Positions 17,383-25,245 of a stretch of DNA of 64,000 nucleotides are shown here, piece by piece; position 1 is the stretch's first letter, and each line of letters opens with the position of its first letter. The translations under genes and the position numbers were made by a program. The notes under the pieces were generated by a model. That model had not been told where the DNA came from, did no database searches, and saw only the letters and a program-made list of their open reading frames with translations. The stretch is taken from the NCBI RefSeq assembly GCF_013359945.1, contig NZ_JABWCS010000221.1, positions 496,001-560,000 of the forward strand, written 5' to 3'. The DNA comes from Paenibacillus agri. GTDB taxonomy: Bacteria > Bacillota > Bacilli > Paenibacillales > Paenibacillaceae.

Positions 17383-17578
17383 TGGAGGCACAACGCCAAC
17401 TACGCCGGAGCAGAATGAAGGCATATCGCCATCTGCGCCGGAGCAGAATAAAGGACCCCAATTAAGCATGCTTCCAAAGACGGGTGAAGATAGCAGAGCT
17501 TTGTATTATATTTCAAGAGTAGCGTTCATTATTGTTGGATTGTGGATGCACAGAAAAATGAAGCCATCCCAACAGTAG
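17383..17578 (+). pseudogene. C-terminal relic of an LPXTG cell-wall-anchored protein
   Basis: The frame encodes a Thr/Pro/Gln/Asn spacer with two similar units (TPEQNEG, APEQNKG), then LPKTGEDS, a hydrophobic segment (ALYYISRVAFIIVGLW) and a basic tail (MHRKMKPSQQ). This is a complete sortase sorting signal. The rest of the surface protein is gone; upstream the frame runs into the relic terminator at 17307-17338 and no signal peptide exists. Confidence 0.7.
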
Positions 17579-17709
17579 TTTATCTCTGTAATGCTATTGC
17601 CGTTTTATTCTAGGAAAGTCGACGAAATTCAGGTTTGTCCTGATCTTCGCTCGGCTTTTTTATCTATATAGAGGGTCGCACCGAAACATTTGGACGATCG
17701 TTCGATTAA

Positions 17710-17850
17710 GAGGGAAGTTTCAAATTTTGCGTTGTGAGCACTGAGGATCGGGTGGTGTTGCGTGTTAACGATAATGGAATTGGAATGAATATTCAAGATC
17801 TAAGTAAAGAGAAAGAACAGGGTTTGATGAACATTAAAAATGTTAAATGA
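17710..17850 (+). pseudogene. C-terminal relic of a sensor histidine kinase
   Basis: 47 codons between an in-frame stop at 17707 and a stop at 17848. The translation DRVVLRVNDNGIGMNIQDLS then KEKEQGLMNIKNVK contains the DNGIGM nucleotide-binding box of HATPase_c domains and the following GL-x-N-IK helix. No start, no G2 box and no dimerisation domain remain. Confidence 0.6.
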
Positions 17851-17888
17851 TCGGCGCGCACCAAATGAATCTAAGGCCAGTTTGTAAC

Positions 17889-17940
17889 AAAAACACCTTC
17901 AAGTCCCTGACTAGATCAGTGGGTTCTTGAAGGTGTTTTT
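17889..17940. terminator. Bidirectional terminator
   Basis: Perfect 15-base stem AAAAACACCTTCAAG / CTTGAAGGTGTTTTT with T-runs on both strands. It serves the minus-strand ABC exporter operon, whose last gene ends at 17982. Confidence 0.85.
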
Positions 17941-17981
17941 GAATTTTATTAGAGGTACCATATGCTGCTTCTAGCCGCATC

Positions 17982-18968
17982 TTACCCCGTTGTCCGATAT
18001 ACTTCACGGATTGCGTCCTCAATGTCCGGCTCTTGAACGCTAAGGTCTCGAATTGGCAGCTTGCCTGAAAGGTCGGCGATTAGTTCAGCTGCCGTAATTC
18101 CCGCCTTGTCAAACTGATACCAGAGCTTTAGCCCTTCCTGCCGGACAAGCTGTGCCCGCAAATGTTCCGGTGCCTGGGATTCCTCTGACAATTCAATAAC
18201 AAGCAGGCGGCTCGGGGCGAGCTTATTAACGATCGTGTCCAGTGGCCCCTCTTCTACGATGTGGCCATGATTGACGACAAGAAGGCGTGAGCATAATTGC
18301 TCGACATCGTCTAAGTCGTGTGTTGTGAGGAAGACAGTCATGCGACGTTCCCGGTTCATTGTCTTAATAAACTGCCTGATCGCATGCTTCGCATCAGCAT
18401 CAAGTCCAATGGTTGGCTCATCGAGGAAGAGTACGGAAGGCTCGTGGATCATCGAGGCAGCCAAATCGCCGCGCATACGTTGTCCAAGTGACAGCTGACG
18501 TACCGGTGTATCAATGAAATCCTGAATGCGGAGTACATCGTTTAACATGTCCAGCGTATGTTTGAACTTTTTATCTTCAATTCTATAGATCCGTTTTAGC
18601 AACTCGAATGTTTCCCCAAGGCGCAGATCCCAGTACAGCTGTGTACGCTGGCCGAATACGACACCGAGCTGTCGTACGACCGCTTTGCGTTCTTTTTGCG
18701 GAGACAATCCGCAGACCTGGATGCTACCCGAGGTTGGGTGGAGAATGCCCGTTAGCATCTTGATCGTGGTGCTTTTTCCAGCCCCATTAGGGCCGATATA
18801 TCCTACAATGTCGCCTTGCTCAATATTGAAAGATAGGCCATCTACACCTTTTACTATCTTCTTATCGGGCATAACTAGACTGCGTACAGCACCTGCTAGC
18901 CCTGTTTTTTTGCGGACAACAACAAATTCTTTAACTAAATCTTTGACTTCTATAATCGACATCATCAA
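17982..18968 (-). CDS. ABC-2 type exporter ATPase
   Basis: 328 residues; ATPase of a three-gene export system with the two permeases encoded just upstream. Walker A GPNGAGKSTTIKML, Q-loop GVVFGQRTQLYWDL, signature LSLGQRMRGDLAASM, Walker B VLFLDEPTIGLD, switch His in FLTTHDLDD. The variant signature LSLGQR and the QRTQLYWDL stretch fit the COG4586-like ATPases, which pair with COG3694 and COG4587 permeases. A 90-residue C-terminal extension follows the ATPase core. Exported substrate unknown. It is the distal gene of the operon and ends at a strong terminator. Confidence 0.88.
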   Translation of the reverse strand: MMMSIIEVKDLVKEFVVVRKKTGLAGAVRSLVMPDKKIVKGVDGLSFNIEQGDIVGYIGPNGAGKSTTIKMLTGILHPTSGSIQVCGLSPQKERKAVVRQLGVVFGQRTQLYWDLRLGETFELLKRIYRIEDKKFKHTLDMLNDVLRIQDFIDTPVRQLSLGQRMRGDLAASMIHEPSVLFLDEPTIGLDADAKHAIRQFIKTMNRERRMTVFLTTHDLDDVEQLCSRLLVVNHGHIVEEGPLDTIVNKLAPSRLLVIELSEESQAPEHLRAQLVRQEGLKLWYQFDKAGITAAELIADLSGKLPIRDLSVQEPDIEDAIREVYRTTG

Positions 18969-18973
18969 GCCTC

Positions 18974-19786
18974 CTATGAACCAGCACTTTCATACCTGCG
19001 CAATCCTTGGCGAAAAACCATATAAGCGACAGCCATACAAACAAGCCCCACAATTAATGTTCCGATGGTCATATCAACCGGAAGCTCAAGCGATGCTGTT
19101 TTGCCGAGAAAGCTCTCTGCCGGGTAGAAGCTAATGAACCCGATAGGTAGCAAGAAAGTCAGCACTACTTGCACTACATAAGGGTATAGAGTGAGAGGAT
19201 ACATGGTTGTTCGTTCTAATGTTGCAATGGTCATACCAATGAGGTTGCCGCTGCGTTTGGTCCAGAACGCCACTGCCCCGACGATCGTGTAGATGCCTCC
19301 ACGAATCAGTACTCCACCGATAATGGTAATGACAAGCTTAAGAATGCTGAGAAGCCCCCAGTTGAAGCCCACTGCATGTGCAGCATACAAGAAGATGACG
19401 ATGCCTGGAATAAGATCGATCAGACCGATAAAGTTAAAGTAACCGGTGATGAATTGGAAAAATACGTTCAGCGGACGCAGCAGAAGTCTATCGAATTCTC
19501 CGCGAAGTACCGCCGACTCAGTTCCCCAGGTGGGAATGAAGAATACAACAACAAGCCCGTGGCTTAATAGGCCAAGACCATATAAGAACGCCAAATCATT
19601 GAAAGTCCACCCTTCTAAGGGCTGGAACTTGTCAACAATAATACGAAGCATCCATATACCGGCAAAATACTGCGTCGGGATCATCAGCAGCCAACTGACG
19701 AGAAATAACGGATATTCAAGCTGCCGCTGAATCGCAAGCTTCGCATAGTAGCCAAATACAGTGAAATAATGTTTGACGCCACTCAT
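18974..19786 (-). CDS. ABC-2 type exporter permease, second subunit
   Basis: 270 residues with about six transmembrane segments, resembling COG3694-type permeases (WGTESAVLRGEFDRLLLRPLN is a conserved cytoplasmic segment). The ATG at 19786 was chosen because AAGGAGG lies just upstream; the longer open frame overlaps the preceding permease gene and has a hydrophilic, unlikely extension. It lies seven bases before the next open frame and five bases after it starts the ATPase gene, so the three genes are one operon. Confidence 0.85.
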   Translation of the reverse strand: MSGVKHYFTVFGYYAKLAIQRQLEYPLFLVSWLLMIPTQYFAGIWMLRIIVDKFQPLEGWTFNDLAFLYGLGLLSHGLVVVFFIPTWGTESAVLRGEFDRLLLRPLNVFFQFITGYFNFIGLIDLIPGIVIFLYAAHAVGFNWGLLSILKLVITIIGGVLIRGGIYTIVGAVAFWTKRSGNLIGMTIATLERTTMYPLTLYPYVVQVVLTFLLPIGFISFYPAESFLGKTASLELPVDMTIGTLIVGLVCMAVAYMVFRQGLRRYESAGS

Positions 19787-19793
19787 AACGGTA

Positions 19794-20594
19794 TCATCCT
19801 CCTTGCACCATGACTTTGCCGCGCGCTCTTGACCATATCCAGCTGAGCAAACCACCGAGCAGAACAATCCAGATCAACTGTACGCCCATTCCGCGTAATG
19901 CTGCCTCTGGCTTCATGAGTCCGATGTATACACTGAGCGGCAGCTGGTAGGTATACTGGAACGGCAACCAAGCCGATACTTGCTGGAGCCATTCCGGGAA
20001 TAACCATAGCGGAATAAGGCTTCCGGATAGTATACGGACAAAGGCATCCTTCACCATTCCGAGATTACCAAGCTCTGACACCCAGAATGCCACAAGCCCG
20101 ACCATGGCACTCATCAGCCATAGAATCAGAAAACTGAGTATGCAGCTGATAATGAACAACACTGCTGCTATCGTACTATCAGGCATCGGAAAGCCAAATA
20201 GCAGGGTAGCCACCAGTACGAGCGGAATGGCTTTATTCATCACTGAGCTGACAATGTTGCCTAAATCCTCGGACAAGTAGATGGCAAGCAGGTTCAAAGG
20301 ACGCATGAAATCAAGAGCGATGTTGCCATCGCGCACTTGGTGGTAGATAGTATCCTGTACACCGGTACTAAATACTGAAGCCATTAGCGTAGAGACCACC
20401 GTATACGTAATCATACCGTTCAGTCCGATAACGGAAGCGCCTGAGCCGAGAATGTCACCACCGTAAGCTGCTTTCCAGATGAATACTGACGCTGCAAGCA
20501 GAATAATATCGCCGATCATACCGATCCACACATCGAAACGATAGGCGAGTGCAGTCAGCATTCGCATTTTCATCAAATAACCGTAAGCTCTCAT
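19794..20594 (-). CDS. ABC-2 type exporter permease, first subunit
   Basis: 266 residues, about six transmembrane helices, resembling COG4587-type permeases; the conserved RDGNIALDFMRPLN segment parallels the second permease. The ATG at 20594 follows GGAGAGG by seven bases; a longer frame starting at 20666 would add a hydrophobic segment without a ribosome binding site. First gene of the exporter operon; 131 bases separate it from the kinase-like gene upstream. Confidence 0.84.
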   Translation of the reverse strand: MRAYGYLMKMRMLTALAYRFDVWIGMIGDIILLAASVFIWKAAYGGDILGSGASVIGLNGMITYTVVSTLMASVFSTGVQDTIYHQVRDGNIALDFMRPLNLLAIYLSEDLGNIVSSVMNKAIPLVLVATLLFGFPMPDSTIAAVLFIISCILSFLILWLMSAMVGLVAFWVSELGNLGMVKDAFVRILSGSLIPLWLFPEWLQQVSAWLPFQYTYQLPLSVYIGLMKPEAALRGMGVQLIWIVLLGGLLSWIWSRARGKVMVQGG

Positions 20595-20725
20595 TTGCAA
20601 CCTCTCCATAATTAGAAAAATAAGGATAGCAAAAAAAACAATATCAGAGAAAGAGAGATTGGTCACGGTAAATTTTACTTTAATGGGTTTTTTACCAAAT
20701 CATTTTGAATCGACGACTCTATATG

Positions 20726-21283
20726 TTAGAGAGCGAATCTGTTTTTAATGATTTCGGCAACTTCATCAGCGTTTAGCTTCGTGTTGTTAATCCTGATATA
20801 ATTTTCCCGCTTTATTTCGCCTTCGAATGAGTTCAATCGATGATGCTCCATCGTTTGTTTCAGATCGTGTTCAGAGCGAGCAATATCCCTCTTTGTGGGT
20901 TTATGTTCAAGTCTGTGAGGGGTTTTGTTACGCTCAATTCTCTCTTCAAGATCGGCTTCAAGTTCAACAAAGTAAACTTCTCCGCCTTTGTCTCCGAATA
21001 TTTTACAAACGTTATCTAGATAGTCCCAGTCGTCCTGCATATCGAATGCCCACACATAAGTGAAAATCATTCCATACATACCGCTTGTAGCAGTGGCTTC
21101 AAAAATGTCTTGCCGAAGCTTACTTACTAATGTCCACATTTCAGGACTAAAGTTAAAGTAGGGAGCTAACAATTCAATAGTCATATGGTTGTGGAATAAC
21201 TTTAACTCAGTGATCTTTTCAAGCTCATGTCCGACTGTCATTTTCCCTACTGCCTGCGGACCAAATATTACAACAAATTTCAT
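20726..21283 (-). CDS. P-loop nucleotide kinase-like protein
   Basis: 185 residues, AAA/adenylate-kinase-like fold. Walker A is GPQAVGKMT at residues 8-16; the rest includes LFHNHMTIELLAPYF, a YFVELEADLEERIERNKTPHRLEHKPTKR lid-like basic stretch and a C-terminal FEGEIKRENYIRINNTKL. These features are common in small Firmicutes kinase-like proteins of unknown substrate. A single gene on the minus strand. Confidence 0.75.
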   Translation of the reverse strand: MKFVVIFGPQAVGKMTVGHELEKITELKLFHNHMTIELLAPYFNFSPEMWTLVSKLRQDIFEATATSGMYGMIFTYVWAFDMQDDWDYLDNVCKIFGDKGGEVYFVELEADLEERIERNKTPHRLEHKPTKRDIARSEHDLKQTMEHHRLNSFEGEIKRENYIRINNTKLNADEVAEIIKNRFAL

Positions 21284-21542
21284 GAGGTCACCTCTTTGGA
21301 ATATATTTCAATATAATAGCAACCCCATATCTGTATGTAAACATATAAATATACGGAGTCCCGTAGTGGTTTCCGTTTCAATTACTGGTGTTTACAGCTA
21401 CCAACAAACCGAAATGCTTAGTCTTTTGCTGATCTTATCCTTTTAACAAATTGATTAGTACTTTAGTATTGTTGCTAGATTATATAAAGATTATATATAT
21501 TAGGATTGGGAGGTGGATTATATTCACACTGGAGGAACTGCA

Positions 21543-22241
21543 ATGAAACGTGCTTACCTGTTGCTAGTGATTTTATTTACTCTTAGTGCATGCGACCAGG
21601 CTAATACTAGTACCAACGAAAATAACACTGCTGTTATTGCGGGAGATATCAATGTGAAGGATGCTACAAACACAGAAGTCTCACCCATCACGGTAGGAGA
21701 TTTATCGAAAGAGTCCTCCGAATTTCTAGCTGAAGACGAAAGCGATCCCTCTGTTTGGGGTTTTGAAACGGCTTATAAAATGTGCACGGAAGCTCTGTCT
21801 GAATATTATAAAGCGATTTGGAATGGCATGGATATTGATTTGGATGCTTATATTGATAACGAAAACCTTAAACAATACATGCACACCAAGATAACTTCTC
21901 AATATGAGCTTTTCCTGAAGAACAACCTTACAGATAATCTGGTGACTGGTATTGATATTAGTGTTAACAAAGTAGAGCAGGTTGGCGGGGATAAGCGTTT
22001 TTTCTATTTAAAATTAGATGCACGGGTTGAAAAGGATGTAGGCAGCTATGCTGAACCCACTGAATTTCTTGTGCAGGTTTTGAATGGAAGGCTAGTTATT
22101 GTGGATTGGTATACCAATGGAAAGGATAGTTATGATGCTATTGTACGTGGAGAAAATCAGGCTATTCACAATCCTGAAATTTGGAATAACAGTGACTGGG
22201 TGAAAGAATTAACCCGCCGGATTCTGGTTCAGTCTCAGTGA
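21543..22241 (+). CDS. Hypothetical lipoprotein
   Basis: 232 residues. The chosen ATG follows GGAGG by eight bases and begins a lipoprotein signal peptide (MKRAYLLLVILFTLSAC); an ATG 30 bases upstream has no site. The mature part is acidic with no motif I recognise. It has alternating strands in the C-terminal half (KVEQVGGDKRFFYLKLDARVE, EFLVQVLNGRLVIVDWY), which could be an NTF2/cystatin-like fold. Orphan gene; function unknown. Confidence 0.75.
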   Translation: MKRAYLLLVILFTLSACDQANTSTNENNTAVIAGDINVKDATNTEVSPITVGDLSKESSEFLAEDESDPSVWGFETAYKMCTEALSEYYKAIWNGMDIDLDAYIDNENLKQYMHTKITSQYELFLKNNLTDNLVTGIDISVNKVEQVGGDKRFFYLKLDARVEKDVGSYAEPTEFLVQVLNGRLVIVDWYTNGKDSYDAIVRGENQAIHNPEIWNNSDWVKELTRRILVQSQ

Positions 22242-22297
22242 GGAGCGAAGTACGCCATTCCATATAATCCTATCCTTTTTTAAAATTAAGATCTGTT

Positions 22298-22313
22298 GTA
22301 TAATACCAAGTAA
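22298..22313 (+). promoter_or_regulatory. -10 region motif shared with another gene
   Basis: GTATAATACCAAGTAA, containing a perfect -10 TATAAT, occurs here and again at 27519-27534 before the thioredoxin-like gene. The following 25 bases (GTATATATGTATTATATAAT) are strongly AT-rich. It may be a promoter with a shared operator. Confidence 0.5.
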
Positions 22314-22356
22314 GTATATATGTATTATATAATATGGCGTATAGGAGGTTGAGGAC

Positions 22357-23013
22357 ATGAGTAAAAAACTAGCGGTAATTGTAGGTGCAGGACCAGGGGT
22401 AAGTCTGCATGTAGCACATAAATTTGGTCAAAATGGCTTTCACGTTGTATTGGCAGCACGCAATAAAGTCGCGCTTGAGGAGTTTACATCGCAATTGCGG
22501 GAAGAAGGGATTGCCGCCGACTATATCATCGTGGATGCGGGTAGCACTGCTTCTATTGAAGCTGGCTTCAAAAGTATCAAAGAGCAATATGGCTCACCAG
22601 ATCTGTTAATTTATAACGCAGCAGTTATTGCTGGCGGTAAGCCGTCTTCCTTGACAAGCGAGGTGCTCACTCAGCATTTGCAGGTGGATGTTGTCGGAGC
22701 GCTGGAAAGCACACGTCAAGTTTTGCCTGATTTACTTGCCAAGAAATCCGGCACCATTTTATTTACCGGAGGCGGACTATCTCTGTTCCCTTCAGCCCAG
22801 AATGCTTCTTTATCGATCGGCAAAGCCGCAGTGCGCAATTTCGCGCTAACACTTGCTGAGGAATTGAAGCCAGAAGGTATATTTGTCGGTACAGTAACCA
22901 TTGCTGGTACAGTGAAGTCTGATACATATTATGATCCGGCGATCATAGCAGATGCTTATTGGAAGTTGTATACCGAGCGCGAGGAACATGAAATTCTGTT
23001 TAAGCAGCCGTAA
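22357..23013 (+). CDS. Short-chain dehydrogenase-like protein lacking the catalytic Tyr
   Basis: 218 residues, Rossmann fold of the SDR family: a Gly-rich loop GAGPGVSLHVAHKF at residues 8-21 and LIYNAAVIAGG, the equivalent of the NNAG motif. In classical SDRs the catalytic motif is Y-x-x-x-K; here the segment is LSIGKAAVRNF, where Lys is kept and the position four residues before it is Leu. It is probably not a normal dehydrogenase, or uses another residue. RBS AGGAGG precedes the ATG. Confidence 0.8.
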   Translation: MSKKLAVIVGAGPGVSLHVAHKFGQNGFHVVLAARNKVALEEFTSQLREEGIAADYIIVDAGSTASIEAGFKSIKEQYGSPDLLIYNAAVIAGGKPSSLTSEVLTQHLQVDVVGALESTRQVLPDLLAKKSGTILFTGGGLSLFPSAQNASLSIGKAAVRNFALTLAEELKPEGIFVGTVTIAGTVKSDTYYDPAIIADAYWKLYTEREEHEILFKQP

Positions 23014-23045
23014 TAACTAATCTTTTATAGAATAGATCAGGATTT

Positions 23046-23084
23046 AAGCCAGTCATTCTCATATAGAGTGAACTGGCTTTTTGC
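23046..23084 (+). terminator. Terminator after the SDR-like gene
   Basis: AAGCCAGT...ACTGGCTT stem with an inner TTCTC/AGAG pairing and a T-run. Confidence 0.8.
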
Positions 23085-23099
23085 TGTTTATCTGATCAA

Positions 23100-23147
23100 T
23101 GACTCACATAGAACAGTCACCTATTTTTGACGAACTGACTCACATAG
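23100..23147 (+). promoter_or_regulatory. Direct repeat upstream of the siderophore locus, candidate AraC operator
   Basis: TGACTCACATAG occurs exactly at 23100-23111 and 23136-23147, same orientation, 36 bases apart, ending 28 bases before the -35 of the siderophore promoter. AraC-family activators bind direct repeats upstream of -35, and an AraC-type regulator is encoded just downstream. Confidence 0.5.
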
Positions 23148-23175
23148 GCCTTGTTCACATGATATTAAACGACGA

Positions 23176-23222
23176 TTGACAAAATAGAGGATCTCCCTAA
23201 TACTAATTGATAATGATTATCA
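23176..23222 (+). promoter_or_regulatory. Fur-controlled promoter of the AraC/siderophore locus
   Basis: -35 TTGACA (23176-23181), 16-base spacer, -10 TAATAC (23198-23203), then TGATAATGATTATCA at 23208-23222, a perfect 7-1-7 Fur box placed to cover the transcription start. Iron-replete repression is expected. Confidence 0.85.
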
Positions 23223-23280
23223 ATAATTTGAGATAAAAACCTTAAATAGAATGTGGAGCAGAACGGAGTGAAAGGCAAAA

Positions 23281-25245
23281 ATGAAGCTGGAAGATCATAT
23301 TGTCGCATGGAATCATGCTGCTGTTAAAGTATTGGACATTCGACACACTGTGATGGAGCCTGGGGACAAGTTGCAAGGCTATATATTACCTGCATGTGGA
23401 TTTATCTATACTGTGAAGGGCAAGGCCAGCATGAATCTGGGCGGCATAGATTACGACGTAGACAGTTACTTTATTATGCATGGTGGCAAAGGAATGAGAC
23501 TCAGCATAGAACCAGAGGAGATTTTTGAATATTACCTCTTATTCTATAGAGCTTCGTTGCCAGGGAGAAAGGATTTAGCAAGACTTTTGGAACGCAGCAA
23601 TCCATTTCGGATGCAGTATGGCTTCGAGTTATTGGAGCCATTGCCATTGCACTATCAACTAATGGCAATGGAACAACTCTGGGCCCAAGGAAGTCTATTG
23701 GATAGAATCCAAGTTAAGGGCTTGTTCTATCAGTTCGTGCATGAATTAATGAAGCAGTTTACAAAGGATGGAATTAATCTCAGGCAACCGGACGTCATTG
23801 GGCAGGTTGTTCGCTATATCGAGGAGCATTATCGTCACAATTTATCACTAGAATCTATAGCCGAGCAATTTAATTACAGCCCGCGTCATTTATCTACGCG
23901 CTTTAAGGGAGAGACGGGCTTCAGCTTGATCGAATATTTGATCCGATTCCGGCTTCAACAAGCAGAAGAACTATTACGATTTACCGATGCTCCACTTCGC
24001 GCTATTGCAGAAGAAGTTGGATATAACGACGTATATTATTTCAGTCGTATGTTCCGTAAATATAATGGTCAATCTCCTATCCGATTCCGCAAGGAAAGCA
24101 GGCAGATGGTCCCATCGGAGAATTCTCCATTTACCGCCGCCGGATTGTCCATTGGCGAGAACATATCATCCCGCTATAATGTGTTTGAATATGATAATCA
24201 TTATCAACACAAAAATATCGGAGGGTCTTCACCTATGCGAGTAACAAAGACATCAAGTTTTATTGTAGTGATGCTACTGAGCTTTACCTTGCTTTTAAGT
24301 GCATGTGGATCTGCAAACGTGGGTTCGAATGCCGCGAATTCTAATGGATCTAAAGCTTCAGAAGTCACAACATCAGCAGCTAATAATGCAACTGACAATA
24401 CCAATAAGGCACAGACAAGAACCATCTCTACGCTGAAGGGAGATATTGTCGTGCCGGCTAATCCCGAGCGGGTTGTCGTGTTATATCTTCAAGGAGATCT
24501 TATTGCACTTGGCATTAAGCCGGTAGGTACTTCGGATGTCTTCGAAGGAGCGCCCTTTGCAGAAATGATGGAGGGTGTTAAAAATCTGGGTGCATGGTAT
24601 GAGCCTAATCCAGAGGCTATTATGGCACTAAAGCCGGATTTGATCTTAGTTCCTTCTGAAGAAACTTACGATAGGGTTAAGGATATAGCACCGACCGTTT
24701 ATATTCCTCAAGATACAATGGCGACGGATGAACGTGTAATGAAGATTGGCGAAGTGTTTGGTAAGGAGCAGGAGGCACAAGCTCTATTAGATCATTTCCA
24801 CGAGAAGGTGGAGAAGAGCAAGCAGAAGCTTGATGAACTGGGAATTTTGGATAAGACAGTAACCATTATCGAAGGCGGCAAAAAAGAGATGGCGGTGATC
24901 GATAGCAAGCTTTACGGAAGGGGCTCTCAGATCATCTATGAATATTTAGGACTAAAGGCGCCAGAAATTATTCAGAAGAAGATTGATGGAAGAGAGAAAG
25001 CTACTGGAGGGTTTGTTTCCTTAGAAGTATTACCTGAGTACATAGGAGACTTCGTGTTCCGTTCTGTATGGGATGGGGCTGATGATTTGACGGATAATCC
25101 AATTTGGAACAGCATTCCAGCTATCAAAGAAGGTAGATTGATCGAAATTGGATTTGATTTTTCATATTATTCCGATATTTACTCTCTTGATAAACAGCTC
25201 GATTTTGTAGTTGAGAAGCTAGTGTCAGCGTATGAAAAAAAATAG
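23281..25245 (+). CDS. AraC-family regulator in frame with a siderophore-binding lipoprotein
   Basis: One open frame of 654 codons with two proteins' worth of domains. Residues 1-170 are a cupin-like AraC sensor domain; about 180-285 is the AraC double helix-turn-helix (LESIAEQFNYSPRHLSTRFK, then LRAIAEEVGYNDVYYFSRMF and GQSPIRFR). A 33-residue stretch follows that looks like translated intergenic DNA, then at residue 319 a lipoprotein signal peptide (lipobox LLLSAC) and a FhuD/FepB-like iron-siderophore binding domain. B. subtilis Btr is a real AraC-binding-protein fusion, but it has no lipobox or signal peptide in the middle. Here the linker holds a promoter, Fur box and RBS, so two separate proteins with a lost araC stop codon, or dual translation, are likelier. 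Confidence 0.8.
   Translation: MKLEDHIVAWNHAAVKVLDIRHTVMEPGDKLQGYILPACGFIYTVKGKASMNLGGIDYDVDSYFIMHGGKGMRLSIEPEEIFEYYLLFYRASLPGRKDLARLLERSNPFRMQYGFELLEPLPLHYQLMAMEQLWAQGSLLDRIQVKGLFYQFVHELMKQFTKDGINLRQPDVIGQVVRYIEEHYRHNLSLESIAEQFNYSPRHLSTRFKGETGFSLIEYLIRFRLQQAEELLRFTDAPLRAIAEEVGYNDVYYFSRMFRKYNGQSPIRFRKESRQMVPSENSPFTAAGLSIGENISSRYNVFEYDNHYQHKNIGGSSPMRVTKTSSFIVVMLLSFTLLLSACGSANVGSNAANSNGSKASEVTTSAANNATDNTNKAQTRTISTLKGDIVVPANPERVVVLYLQGDLIALGIKPVGTSDVFEGAPFAEMMEGVKNLGAWYEPNPEAIMALKPDLILVPSEETYDRVKDIAPTVYIPQDTMATDERVMKIGEVFGKEQEAQALLDHFHEKVEKSKQKLDELGILDKTVTIIEGGKKEMAVIDSKLYGRGSQIIYEYLGLKAPEIIQKKIDGREKATGGFVSLEVLPEYIGDFVFRSVWDGADDLTDNPIWNSIPAIKEGRLIEIGFDFSYYSDIYSLDKQLDFVVEKLVSAYEKK
24152..24225 (+). 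promoter_or_regulatory. Internal Fur-controlled promoter and RBS inside the fused frame
   Basis: -35 TTGGCG (24152-24157), exactly 17 bases, -10 TATAAT (24175-24180), then TGATAATCATTATCA (24192-24206), a perfect 7-1-7 Fur box, then GGAGGG (24220-24225) nine bases before the ATG at 24235. All elements fit an independent, iron-repressed gene for the binding lipoprotein. Confidence 0.85.
24235..25245 (+). CDS. Iron-siderophore-binding lipoprotein (internal start)
   Basis: 336 residues from the internal ATG. MRVTKTSSFIVVMLLSF with lipobox LSAC is a normal lipoprotein signal, followed by a Ser/Asn/Thr linker and a FecB/FhuD-type binding domain (RTISTLKGDIVVPANPERVV, GDLIALGIKPVG, PEAIMALKPDLILVPS). 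It should capture a ferric siderophore or heme-like ligand at the cell surface and deliver it to the two FecCD-type permeases encoded downstream, the first of which overlaps its 3' end. No gene for the ATPase is present in the cluster. Confidence 0.85.
   Translation: MRVTKTSSFIVVMLLSFTLLLSACGSANVGSNAANSNGSKASEVTTSAANNATDNTNKAQTRTISTLKGDIVVPANPERVVVLYLQGDLIALGIKPVGTSDVFEGAPFAEMMEGVKNLGAWYEPNPEAIMALKPDLILVPSEETYDRVKDIAPTVYIPQDTMATDERVMKIGEVFGKEQEAQALLDHFHEKVEKSKQKLDELGILDKTVTIIEGGKKEMAVIDSKLYGRGSQIIYEYLGLKAPEIIQKKIDGREKATGGFVSLEVLPEYIGDFVFRSVWDGADDLTDNPIWNSIPAIKEGRLIEIGFDFSYYSDIYSLDKQLDFVVEKLVSAYEKK

Noticed and set aside
24235..24300. Internal signal peptide as a transmembrane linker of a single-pass regulator
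   Set aside because: Possible, but the lipobox, SD and Fur promoter fit a separate lipoprotein better; kept only as an option in the finding.
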